Assembly: GCA_934725305.1 (NCBI GenBank)
Contig: CAKVBA010000046.1
Span: forward strand, 1-22,103
DNA length: 22,103 nt
Source: an uncultured Parabacteroides sp.
Lineage (GTDB): Bacteria > Bacteroidota > Bacteroidia > Bacteroidales > Tannerellaceae
Reading direction: 5' to 3'
Shown here: in pieces, positions 7,200-15,587 of the stretch
Layout: each line of letters opens with the position of its first letter
How positions within the stretch are numbered: position 1 is the stretch's first letter
The notes under the pieces: generated by a model
The model's database searches: none
The model's input: the letters and a program-made list of their open reading frames with translations, nothing else
Told to the model about the DNA's origin: nothing
Program-made: the position numbers and the translations under genes

Positions 7200-7703
7200 C
7201 TATCTGAAATCTTTTAAGTTTTTCTGAAGCTCCTGACGAGCGAAAAAGATACGACTTTTTACAGTTCCCAAAGGAATATCCAAATTCTCAGCAATCTCGC
7301 TATATTTATATCCACTGACAAACATAGAGAAAGGCACCTTCAAATCATCGTTCAACTTCTCAATGGCAGCTGTAATCTCTTGCATATCATACGAACCATC
7401 CGGCGAATCAAATCCTGAATCCTGCGGCACATCCAAATTATACAAATCAGCTTCCTGATCTATAACGGTCTGTGTACGGACAATTTTATGATAGTTATTA
7501 ATAAAGATATTACGCATCACCGTTAAAACCCAACCCTTAAAATTAATATTGTCTACAAACTTTTCCTGATTGCCTAAAACTTTGAGCGTTGTATCCTGTG
7601 TCAGATCCTGAGCGTCGTCTCTGTTTAACGTGAGCATCATGGCAAAATTCATCATATTTTCTTGCATGCTCAATAATTTTTTCTGAAATTGCAACGCATT
7701 CAT
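7200..7703 (-). CDS. ECF-type RNA polymerase sigma factor
   Basis: A 167-residue sigma-70 family regulator with region 2 at about residues 12-80 (MLTLNRDDAQDLTQDTTLKVL, then FKGWVLTVMRNIFINNY) and region 4 at about 105-162 (PFSMFVSGYKYSEIAENLDIPLGTVKSRIFFARQEL, a helix-turn-helix). The ATG at 7703 gives MNALQF; the 12 extra codons upstream run into the interspersed element. No anti-sigma gene, membrane sensor or SusCD pair stands beside it, so it is not a classical polysaccharide-locus sigma. The regulon is unknown. A weak TAATTTTA lies upstream. Confidence 0.9.
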   Translation of the reverse strand: MNALQFQKKLLSMQENMMNFAMMLTLNRDDAQDLTQDTTLKVLGNQEKFVDNINFKGWVLTVMRNIFINNYHKIVRTQTVIDQEADLYNLDVPQDSGFDSPDGSYDMQEITAAIEKLNDDLKVPFSMFVSGYKYSEIAENLDIPLGTVKSRIFFARQELQKNLKDFR

Positions 7704-7726
7704 AATTATATAAATTAAAATTAGAT

Positions 7727-7889
7727 GGCGGTGTGTCATAATAGCAAACTGCTGCGTTGCTTTCGGAATCCAGCCTCGGTCATTTACACCCGTAAATTCC
7801 AGCCGGCCTCATCCTCAGCACCTTGCTTTTTACTAATTCTAACGCACCTTAAGAGGCCGCATCAAAATAGTTATTTTGATACACCTCAT
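7727..7889 (+). repeat. Interspersed ~160-bp element, copy 2
   Basis: Begins GGCGGTGTGTCATAATAGC and ends in GATACACCTCAT. The 3' hairpin is best preserved here: ATCAAAAT-AGTT-ATTTTGAT (7861-7880), bracketed by GAGG and CCTC. It lies 24 bp upstream of the sigma factor ATG (opposite strand) and occupies most of the 305-bp gap to nfeD. The remaining 7890-8008 is AT-rich leader with no recognised signal beyond a weak TAACTTTA at 7975-7982. Confidence 0.85.
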
Positions 7890-8008
7890 ACCCCATCACT
7901 ATTGATGGAAATACAAATATAGCAATAAATATGGATATTATTCATTCTTTGATGTTTATTAATCATATAATTTGTAACTTTACATTTTAGAGACCAATAT
8001 TATTGAAT

Positions 8009-9493
8009 ATGAGCAATTTTTACCATTCGTTATACGCTCTCTTATGTAAGAGATACAGGCCTTATGTTACATTTTGTAACCACCAGCTTTCTTCTTGCCC
8101 TAAAAGCAAATGCCTCCGCATTTTCTTTGTGGCTCTAGGATTGCTGCTTGCAAACATCATAACAATCAATGCCTCCTCTACCGACCGATCAAAGATCTAT
8201 ACCATAGATATACGGAATGAAATAGGACCGACCACGCAGCTTTATCTGAAGAACGGTCTCTCTGAAGCCGAACAGTTGAAGGCGGATGCCATCTTGATAC
8301 GGCTGAACACCTACGGAGGAATCCTTGAATCGGCCGACTCCATGCGCACAGCTATTCTTTATAGCCCGATACCTGTCTATGTCTTTATCGATAATAATGC
8401 TGCCTCTGCCGGAGCGCTTCTCTCCATCGCCTGCAAGAAAATCTATATGCGACGGGGCGCCAACATCGGAGCGGCAACAGTGGTCGATCAAAGCGGTAGC
8501 GCTATGCCCGACAAATATCAGTCATATATGCGCTCCATCATGCGCTCAACAGCCGAAGCTCATGGAAAAGATACGCTGATTCAAAAGGGTGATACCGTTC
8601 TTCGCTGGAAACGCGATCCGCTGATTGCAGAAGCCATGGTGGACGACAGAGTAGTCATTCCTCAGCTGGTCGATTCCGGAAAAGTGCTGACCTTTACAGC
8701 AGAAGAGGCTATGAAATGGGGTTATTGCGACGGACTGGCCGAGACAATCGATGAGGTGATTACCGAATATCTGGGAATCAAAGATTATGAACTGAACAGC
8801 TATTCGCCCACTTGGGCAGACAAAGCCAAAGGCTTTTTACTCAATCCGGCTCTACAGGCCTTATTGATAATGCTGATTATTGGTGGCATCTATTTTGAGA
8901 TGCAGTCTCCGGGATTGGGTTTTCCCTCTTTAGTTGCCTTAGCGGCTGCAATCCTCTATTTTGCACCTCTCTATTTAGATGGATTGGCACAATATTGGGA
9001 GATCGGACTCTTCATCGTGGGACTTCTTCTATTGATCATAGAAATCTTTGTACTGCCCGGCATAGGATTGGCCGGTGTGAGTGGCGTTATATTGATTATT
9101 GGTTCTTTAACAATAGGCCTGCTCGATAACGATGGATTCAAGTTCGAGGCTGTCAACGGAGATGCCATTAGCAGAGCTTCCATAACCGTATTGACCGGAC
9201 TGATTGCAAGCATAAGTCTGGCCTTTTGGCTTTCGCACAAGATAGGTCAGCGTGGAGCCTGGCGCAAAATGGCACTCACCAGCGATTTGGAGGAGGCCGT
9301 TTCCAGTCCGACTCATCAAGAACTGGTTGGGCAAATCGGACAAGCAGCCACTGTATTACGTCTATCCGGGAAGGTTGAGATTAACGGAGAACTCTACGAT
9401 GCTCTCTCGGAATCGGGCTTCATCGAGAAGGGCGAAACCATACAAGTAGTCCGCTCCAGCCAGGGACAACTTTATGTCGTCTCAATACGCTGA
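8009..9493 (+). CDS. NfeD-family membrane serine protease (ClpP-class)
   Basis: A 494-residue protein of the long NfeD type. After a hydrophobic segment at about residues 37-54 comes a ClpP-fold protease domain (about 62-255) with the nucleophile in NAASAGAL (Ser133). The likely general base is Lys169 in PDKYQSYMRSI, which lines up with the Ser/Lys dyad of the archaeal 1510-N protease. Four to five membrane helices follow (about 277-415), and then a C-terminal OB-fold NfeD domain (about 430-494). Such proteins act with SPFH/stomatin partners in membrane quality control; none is encoded nearby. I use the ATG at 8009; an in-frame TTG lies 6 nt upstream. Its 3' end overlaps the convergent gene at 9472 by 22 bp. 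Confidence 0.9.
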   Translation: MSNFYHSLYALLCKRYRPYVTFCNHQLSSCPKSKCLRIFFVALGLLLANIITINASSTDRSKIYTIDIRNEIGPTTQLYLKNGLSEAEQLKADAILIRLNTYGGILESADSMRTAILYSPIPVYVFIDNNAASAGALLSIACKKIYMRRGANIGAATVVDQSGSAMPDKYQSYMRSIMRSTAEAHGKDTLIQKGDTVLRWKRDPLIAEAMVDDRVVIPQLVDSGKVLTFTAEEAMKWGYCDGLAETIDEVITEYLGIKDYELNSYSPTWADKAKGFLLNPALQALLIMLIIGGIYFEMQSPGLGFPSLVALAAAILYFAPLYLDGLAQYWEIGLFIVGLLLLIIEIFVLPGIGLAGVSGVILIIGSLTIGLLDNDGFKFEAVNGDAISRASITVLTGLIASISLAFWLSHKIGQRGAWRKMALTSDLEEAVSSPTHQELVGQIGQAATVLRLSGKVEINGELYDALSESGFIEKGETIQVVRSSQGQLYVVSIR

Positions 9494-10116
9494 TATAGGA
9501 TGCGCTTCTCCTTCACTACATAACGGAGAGCGCCCATCGACAACAAGTCGCTCAGAATATTGCGGGCGGTATGATAATGAATATGGGCTATCCGGCAAAA
9601 CTGACTGATGTGAATCGTCTCATGCCCATCCAGCCAATCGAACAACAATTCGACCGGCTTGCTTATCTTCAATAGCGTACCGTCTGATTTATTTTGCTTC
9701 TTCCAAGAAAGCACCAACACATCATTGGCCAAGATGTTCTCATCAGCCACACGAATATAGGCTTTATACTTGTCATCTTTATCGGGAGCCAGATGAGGCT
9801 TGTCTCCACTCGGAGCGATATAGACTTCGAGCACAGTCTTTCCATTCACCTCCCAACGCGTAGCTGTAAAGGGAACTTGCGGACGCGTGTACATATCCGA
9901 AGCCGCCTCAATCATATAATATTCCTCATCACTACGAATACCCGAGATAGCTCCATTATCCTTCACACCAATCAGCAATCGTCCGCCATCGGTATTAGCA
10001 AAAGCACTCAGGGTGCGGGCAATCTTTTTACTATCACTGACTTCAAACTTAAAGTCTAGCTGTTGATGCTCTCCCTGCTCAATCAACTCCTCTATCGGAT
10101 GTTTCTTCTTCATCAT
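9472..10116 (-). CDS. AlbA_2 (Schlafen-type) DNA-binding protein with C-terminal helix-turn-helix
   Basis: A 214-residue predicted regulator. The N-terminal AlbA_2 domain (about residues 8-130) carries LDFKFEVSD, KKIARTLSAFANTDGG and RLLIGVKDNGAISGI, the usual signature. There is no ATPase domain, so it is the short form. The C-terminal 60 residues (ELLFDWLDGHETIHISQFCRI and on to LLSMGALRYV) read as a winged helix. I start at the tandem ATGs at 10116/10113; the frame extends to a TTG at 10140 that sits inside the -7 element. The stop lies inside nfeD on the other strand. It shares overlapping promoters with the antiporter at 10187 and could control that promoter and its own, which is inference. 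Confidence 0.85.
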   Translation of the reverse strand: MMKKKHPIEELIEQGEHQQLDFKFEVSDSKKIARTLSAFANTDGGRLLIGVKDNGAISGIRSDEEYYMIEAASDMYTRPQVPFTATRWEVNGKTVLEVYIAPSGDKPHLAPDKDDKYKAYIRVADENILANDVLVLSWKKQNKSDGTLLKISKPVELLFDWLDGHETIHISQFCRIAHIHYHTARNILSDLLSMGALRYVVKEKRILYQRIETT

Positions 10117-10128
10117 TTTGGCCTCTGT

Positions 10129-10169
10129 TTTGGAGGGCAAAATTAAAATAAATAACTAACTTTGTCAAA
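10129..10169. promoter_or_regulatory. Overlapping divergent promoters of the AlbA_2 gene and the antiporter operon
   Basis: Leftward: TTTG (10169-10166), 20 nt, TAATTTTG (10145-10138), both exact. Rightward: TAACTTTG (10157-10164), exact, with a TTTG at 10129-10132 at a long 24-nt spacing. The rightward -7 lies between the two leftward elements, so polymerase cannot occupy both at once. Confidence 0.7.
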
Positions 10170-10186
10170 CAGGAAAATACTATACC

Positions 10187-12463
10187 ATGTCTCAAATACC
10201 TACACTAATTTCAGACTTAGCAGTCATACTTATTTCTGCAGGTCTTGTAACCCTCTTATTCAAACGGTTAAAACAGCCGGTTGTATTAGGATACATCGTT
10301 GCCGGTCTATTAGCCGGTCCGTCTATCAAAGAAATCCCTACAGTTTCAGACACAGAAAGCATCCGTATTTGGGCCGATATAGGTGTCATCTTCCTTCTGT
10401 TTGCTTTGGGTCTCGACTTTAGTTTCAAGAAACTGATGAAGGTCGGAGGCACAGCCGTAACAGGAGCTATCACCATTGTCATCGGTATGATGACAATAGG
10501 CTACATAACCGGCACAATCCTGGGTTGGGGACACATGAACAGTCTTTTCCTCGGTGGAATGCTCTCCATGTCGTCAACCACCATTATCTTTAAGGCCTTC
10601 GATGATATGGGCATCCGAAACCAACAATTTGCCGGAGTGGTCTTTGGTGTATTGGTTGTCGAGGACCTTTTCGCCGTCTTGCTAATGGTATTACTATCCA
10701 CCTTAGCCGTGAGTCAGCATGTTGAAGGCATAGAACTACTCGATAGCATCATCAAATTGGGAGTCTTTCTGCTCTTCTGTTTTGTCATTGGCATCTACCT
10801 GGTTCCGTCATTCTTGAATAAGGTAAAACCCATCCTCAACGACGAGACCCTGTTGATTGTCAGTGTAGGCTTTTGCCTCGGTATGGTTATCATTGCCACA
10901 AAGGCCGGTTTCTCGTCTGCGTTAGGCGCATTCGTCATGGGATCGATCTTGGCCGAAACGGTCAATGCCGAACACATCGAACGAGTCATAAAACCGGTGA
11001 AAGATCTCTTTGGAGCTATCTTCTTTGTCTCTGTTGGCATGCTGATCGATCCCGCCTTGCTATGGGAATACAAAATCCCCATCCTTATTCTCACGCTGGT
11101 TGTCATGGCCGGACAGATCTGTTTTGCCAGCTTCGGAGTGTTGCTTTCCGGACAAACACTGAAGATTGCCATTCAGTCGGGCTTCTCATTGGCACAAATC
11201 GGTGAGTTCGCCTTCATTATTGCCGGATTGGGCCTCAGCCTACGGGTAACAGACCATTTCCTCTACCCGATTGTCGTAGCAGTGTCCGTGATTACCACCT
11301 TCTTTACTCCCTATATGATCCGATTGGCCGATCCGGCCTTTAAAATAGCCGACCGCATCATGCCCAATGCCTGGAAGCACTTCCTCGAACGCTATGCGTC
11401 AGGCTCCAACACCATCCGTCAAAAGAGTGCATGGAACAAACTATTGAAGTCTTTATTACGCATCGTGGCTACCTATACTGCCGTTACGTTGGTGCTCATC
11501 TTCTTGTGGTTGCAATTTATTGCTCCCTTCATCATGCAGCAGATCAGTGGCATCCAAGGAGCCGTCTTGGCACTGACCGGCATCATCCTGCTTATCTCAC
11601 CGATGCTACGCGCAATTATGATGAAGAAAAACCATTCGATAGAATTCCAACAGTTATGGAACGACAGCAAATATAACCGAGGTCCGCTGGTCTCGCTGAT
11701 TGTGTTACGCATCGTGCTCTGCTTAGGGCTGGTGATGCTGCCGGTCATGAAACTGCTCAATACGACTCAAGGTTTCATGCTGATCATTGCCAGCATCATC
11801 ATTATATCGGCCATCTTCTCAAAGAAGCTGAAAAAGCAATCCATCTTAATGGAACGCCGTTTCTTCAGCAACCTGTCTGCTCGCGAAACAGAGATAGAGA
11901 AACGCAGCCCCATCAGCCATCGTTTTGCCAATCACCTTTTGGAGCGCGACCTACACTTGGCCAACTTTGAGGTCAAACAGAATTCACCCAGTATGGGCAA
12001 AAGCCTGAAAGAGCTAAACTTCCGTCAGAAATGCAATGTCAATGTCGTATCAATCATCCGAGGAGAAAAACGTATCAACATTCCGGGAGGTGATGAATGT
12101 CTCTATCCTTTCGACAAGCTGATTGTGGTAGGTGCCGACAATGACCTGGAGCACTTCCGTAAATATATAGAAGAACGTTACCGCCAGTCTGAAAGTCAGG
12201 ATCAACAACAGAAAACAAATCGCAAAGAGATCAAGATGGAGCAGGTTCGCATTTGGTCGGGCTCTCGTCTGATTGGCCGTAGCATCATCGAATCGGGAAT
12301 CCGCGACAAAGCTGCCTGTCTGGTAATCGGTATTGAGCGAGGCAATACCTCTATTCAGAATCCGCCGCCATCTACTACCTTCCAAGAGGGTGATATTGTC
12401 TGGCTGGTAGGAGAACACGACAAGTTGGTCCGCCTGAGTGAGGGCAAAACAGTTTCAAACTAA
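10187..12463 (+). CDS. CPA2-family cation:proton antiporter (Kef-type) with two C-terminal RCK_C domains
   Basis: A 758-residue membrane protein. The first ~385 residues form a Na+/H+-exchanger fold with about 12 helices, including LGYIVAGLLAGPS, the VVEDLFAVLL helix and SVGMLIDPALL. A further hydrophobic block of three or four helices follows at about 425-550. The C-terminus has two TrkA_C-like (RCK_C) regulatory domains: one around SMGKSLKELNFRQKCNVNVV to DKLIVVGADNDLEHF, the other around SGSRLIGRSIIESGIRDKAA to DIVWLVGEHDKLVRL. There is no Rossmann TrkA_N nucleotide domain as in E. coli KefB/KefC, so control by glutathione adducts is unlikely. It leads the operon with kdsB (35 bp gap). Ion (K+ or Na+) is not decided by sequence. 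Confidence 0.9.
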   Translation: MSQIPTLISDLAVILISAGLVTLLFKRLKQPVVLGYIVAGLLAGPSIKEIPTVSDTESIRIWADIGVIFLLFALGLDFSFKKLMKVGGTAVTGAITIVIGMMTIGYITGTILGWGHMNSLFLGGMLSMSSTTIIFKAFDDMGIRNQQFAGVVFGVLVVEDLFAVLLMVLLSTLAVSQHVEGIELLDSIIKLGVFLLFCFVIGIYLVPSFLNKVKPILNDETLLIVSVGFCLGMVIIATKAGFSSALGAFVMGSILAETVNAEHIERVIKPVKDLFGAIFFVSVGMLIDPALLWEYKIPILILTLVVMAGQICFASFGVLLSGQTLKIAIQSGFSLAQIGEFAFIIAGLGLSLRVTDHFLYPIVVAVSVITTFFTPYMIRLADPAFKIADRIMPNAWKHFLERYASGSNTIRQKSAWNKLLKSLLRIVATYTAVTLVLIFLWLQFIAPFIMQQISGIQGAVLALTGIILLISPMLRAIMMKKNHSIEFQQLWNDSKYNRGPLVSLIVLRIVLCLGLVMLPVMKLLNTTQGFMLIIASIIIISAIFSKKLKKQSILMERRFFSNLSARETEIEKRSPISHRFANHLLERDLHLANFEVKQNSPSMGKSLKELNFRQKCNVNVVSIIRGEKRINIPGGDECLYPFDKLIVVGADNDLEHFRKYIEERYRQSESQDQQQKTNRKEIKMEQVRIWSGSRLIGRSIIESGIRDKAACLVIGIERGNTSIQNPPPSTTFQEGDIVWLVGEHDKLVRLSEGKTVSN

Positions 12464-12498
12464 CAAAACTATCAATATAAATAAAGTATTTATCGGTT

Positions 12499-13257
12499 AT
12501 GAAGTTTATAGGTATTATTCCGGCTCGTTATGCCTCTACCCGTTTCCCGGGCAAGCCACTTGCCGACATGGACGGAAAGCCCATGATCCAACGAGTATAT
12601 GAACAGGTAAAAGGTGTACTTGACGCAGTATGTGTCGCTACTGATGATGTGCGCATCGAAGAAGCTGTCAAGGCTTTCGGCGGAGAAGTGGTGATGACCT
12701 CAGACCAGCATCGCAGTGGCACAGACCGCTGCTACGAAGCCTATTGCAAAGTGGGACAAGGCTATGATGTCGTAGTTAATATCCAAGGAGATGAACCGTT
12801 TATCCAGCCCAAACAAATAGAGATATTAAAAGGTTGCTTCACCGACGACTCTATTCAGATTGCCACATTGGTCAAGCCATTCCGTCCGGATGATGACTTT
12901 GAGACAACTCTGTTCAATGCCAATTCGCCCAAAGTTGTACTCAATAAGAACAGCGAAGCTCTCTATTTCAGTCGTTCAATAATTCCCTATATGCGCGGAA
13001 AGCATTACAAAGAATGGTTGCCCAATCACACCTATTATAAACACATCGGTTTATATGCCTATCTGGCGACAACTCTGCAAGAGATTACTCGCTTACCACA
13101 ATCTTCACTGGAACTGGCCGAAAGCCTTGAACAGTTGCGCTGGTTAGAGAATGGCTACAAGATTAAAGTGGGCATCACAGAACAAGAAACCATCGGCATC
13201 GACACACCGGAAGATATGGAACGTGCCTTGGCTTTTATGAGAGAAAAGAAATATTAA
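12499..13257 (+). CDS. kdsB: 3-deoxy-manno-octulosonate cytidylyltransferase (CMP-KDO synthetase)
   Basis: Cytoplasmic enzyme that activates KDO with CTP to CMP-KDO for the lipid A inner core. The 252 residues are the family length. [14 protein letters not shown] (8-21) is the nucleotide-binding loop; NIQGDEPF (94-101) carries the Mg2+-binding acidic residue; SRSIIPY and a terminal [11 protein letters not shown] are also typical. It lies between the antiporter and the GH97 gene, with only 10 bp to the latter, so the three are probably one transcript. No other KDO gene is in the window. Confidence 0.95.
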   Translation: MKFIGIIPARYASTRFPGKPLADMDGKPMIQRVYEQVKGVLDAVCVATDDVRIEEAVKAFGGEVVMTSDQHRSGTDRCYEAYCKVGQGYDVVVNIQGDEPFIQPKQIEILKGCFTDDSIQIATLVKPFRPDDDFETTLFNANSPKVVLNKNSEALYFSRSIIPYMRGKHYKEWLPNHTYYKHIGLYAYLATTLQEITRLPQSSLELAESLEQLRWLENGYKIKVGITEQETIGIDTPEDMERALAFMREKKY

Positions 13258-13267
13258 ACACAATAGC

Positions 13268-15373
13268 ATGAAAATACTATTCTCCTTCATTGGGTTATTA
13301 ATGTCTGTGGCCGCTATGGCTCAGACATTAACATCGCCCAACGGAAATCTGGTTATGGATTTCCACCTTTCAGCAGACAAGACTCCGATTTATTCATTAA
13401 AACACAAAGGAAAAGAGGTCATCAAAGAAAGCAAGATGGGATTCCTCTTGCATCCTTCGTTTGATTTAAGCAAAGACTTCCGTATCATCGAGACTAAACA
13501 GGATGCGTCAGATTCAACCTGGGAAACAGTCTGGGGACAAAACAAAACGATCCGCGACAATCACAAAGAGCTGTTTGTGGCTCTTGAACAGGAAAAAACC
13601 GGATGGAAGTTAAACATCCGTTTCAGGCTGTTTGATGACGGTCTGGGATTCCGCTATGAATTTCCCATACAGAAAGAACTGCTTCATTTTATCCTGAAGG
13701 ATGAGCTGACCGAGTTTCAACTGACCGGAGATCATAAAGCCTTCTGGATTCCGGCGGACTATGACACTAACGAATTCCAGATTACCACGTCTAAATTATC
13801 CGAAGTACCAGCGCTGATGGATCAGGCTCGTAATGAATCGCTTGCCTGCATGTCGCCCTCGCCCACCTTGGCCGTACAAACTCCACTGATGCTGAAGTCG
13901 GACGATGGACTCTATATCAACATTCACGAGGCGGCATTGGTCAACTATCCGGCCATGCATCTGAACCTGGATCCCAAGTCGTTCCTGATGAGTTCACATC
14001 TCACTCCAGACAAGAATGGTCTGAAAGGATTTATCCAGACCGGAAGCACAACTCCCTGGCGCACAATTATTGTTAGCGATGATGCACGTGAGATTTTGGC
14101 CTCCAATCTGATTATCAATCTGAATGAACCTTGTAAGATTGAAGATACATCATGGATCAAGCCAACCAAATTTGTAGGCGTATGGTGGGAATACTTCATT
14201 GGCGGTGGTTCAACCTGGAGCTATACCGATACGAAAGATATTAAGATAGGCTCAACAGATTATACCACATTAAAGCCTCACGGCCATCACGGAGCCAACA
14301 CAGCCCATGTAAAAGAATATATCGACTTTGCAGCCAAGCATGGCATCGGTGCTGTATTGGTTGAAGGCTGGAACGAAGGCTGGGAAGACAATGTCGCCTA
14401 TCAAAAGGAACAGATCTACAGCTTTACCAAAGCTTATCCCGATTTTAATGTAGATGAGTTGCAGAGATATGCAGCCTCTAAAGGGGTAAAGATCATCATG
14501 CACCACGAAACCACCTCATCGGTTGCAGACTATGAACGCCAAATGCATGACGCTTTCCGTTTCATGAACAAACATGGCTACACCTCTGTGAAAACCGGTT
14601 ATGTAGGACCTATCATTCCGCGTAGCGAACATCATGATGGCCAATGGATGGTTAACCACTACAACCGTGTAGCTGAAGTTGCTGCTAAATATAAGATAAT
14701 GATCGACTCTCACGAAGCAGTTCGCCCGACCGGCATGTACCGCACCTATCCCAATTGGATTGCTCAGGAGTCGGCGCGAGGAACAGAGTTTGAATCATTC
14801 AATGGTATCCGTCAAGACCATCAGACCATCTTGCCTTTTACTCGCTTGATTGGCGGACCTATGGATTATACACCGGGCATCTTTGAAGGAGACTTGACTA
14901 TCTATGGAACCAACAAGGCAAAAGTAGGCACTACACTGGTTAAACAGCTGGCACTATATGTCACCATCTACAGTCCTTTACAGATGGCTGCCGATCTCTA
15001 TCAGAATTATGAAAAGCATCTAGACGCATTCCAATTCATCAAGGATGTAGCCGTGGATTGGGACAATACCTATATCTTAGAAGCCGAACCGGGTGATTAT
15101 ATCACGATTGCCCGCAAAGCCCGAGGAACGAACGAATGGTTTGTCGGTGGCATCACCGACGAAAACAGCCGCATTGCCACTATTGACTTGAGCTTCTTGC
15201 CTCAGGGTAAAAAGTATATTGCCACTATTTATGCAGATAGCAAAAATGCTGATTGGAAAAACAATCCCAAGGAGTATGTTATCTCTACCAAAAATGTCAG
15301 CAGCAAGACTGTATTGAAACAGAAATTGGCTGCCGGCGGCGGTGTAGCAATCAGTATTAAAGAGAAGCAGTAA
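13268..15373 (+). CDS. GH97 alpha-glucosidase, SusB type
   Basis: Exported glycosidase of 701 residues with a signal peptide (MKILFSFIGLLMSVAAMA). The N-terminal beta-sandwich (about 20-290), the (beta/alpha)8 barrel (about 300-575) and a C-terminal beta domain follow the GH97 layout. The catalytic pair of the inverting subgroup is present: Glu483 in DSHEAVRPTG and Glu507 in ARGTEFESF, spaced by 24 as in SusB (Glu508/Glu532). Counterparts of the Ca2+ ligands appear as Glu190 and Glu501. This points to alpha-glucosidase on maltooligosaccharides rather than the retaining alpha-galactosidase subgroup. It has no SusC/SusD, regulator or other glycosidase beside it; instead it follows kdsB by 10 bp, an orphan position for such an enzyme. 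Confidence 0.93.
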   Translation: MKILFSFIGLLMSVAAMAQTLTSPNGNLVMDFHLSADKTPIYSLKHKGKEVIKESKMGFLLHPSFDLSKDFRIIETKQDASDSTWETVWGQNKTIRDNHKELFVALEQEKTGWKLNIRFRLFDDGLGFRYEFPIQKELLHFILKDELTEFQLTGDHKAFWIPADYDTNEFQITTSKLSEVPALMDQARNESLACMSPSPTLAVQTPLMLKSDDGLYINIHEAALVNYPAMHLNLDPKSFLMSSHLTPDKNGLKGFIQTGSTTPWRTIIVSDDAREILASNLIINLNEPCKIEDTSWIKPTKFVGVWWEYFIGGGSTWSYTDTKDIKIGSTDYTTLKPHGHHGANTAHVKEYIDFAAKHGIGAVLVEGWNEGWEDNVAYQKEQIYSFTKAYPDFNVDELQRYAASKGVKIIMHHETTSSVADYERQMHDAFRFMNKHGYTSVKTGYVGPIIPRSEHHDGQWMVNHYNRVAEVAAKYKIMIDSHEAVRPTGMYRTYPNWIAQESARGTEFESFNGIRQDHQTILPFTRLIGGPMDYTPGIFEGDLTIYGTNKAKVGTTLVKQLALYVTIYSPLQMAADLYQNYEKHLDAFQFIKDVAVDWDNTYILEAEPGDYITIARKARGTNEWFVGGITDENSRIATIDLSFLPQGKKYIATIYADSKNADWKNNPKEYVISTKNVSSKTVLKQKLAAGGGVAISIKEKQ

Positions 15374-15422
15374 AATACAAGACTCAAAGGATGAGGTTGA
15401 TAGAGTCCATAGCGTTACTACT

Positions 15423-15585
15423 CGGCAATGTGGCACAATGGCAAACCGCTGCGTTGCTTTCGGGATTTGACCTCAATCATTTACGGTAGTAAACTCCTGT
15501 CGGCCTCATCCTTAGTGCCTTGCATTTTACTAATTCCGGCGCACCTTATGAGGCTGCATCCAAATAGTTATTTTGACAGTCTCAT
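15423..15585 (+). repeat. Interspersed ~160-bp element, copy 3
   Basis: Aligns end to end with copies at 1761-1920 (inverted) and 7727-7889. It begins at CGGCAATGTGGCACAATGG and ends at GACAGTCTCAT. The 3' hairpin has a mismatch in this copy (ATCCAAAT against ATTTTGAC). It lies between the GH97 stop and the leftward Rpn gene, ending 3 bp from that gene's stop codon, so it would form the 3' end of the rightward operon transcript. Confidence 0.85.
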
Positions 15586-15587
15586 AT

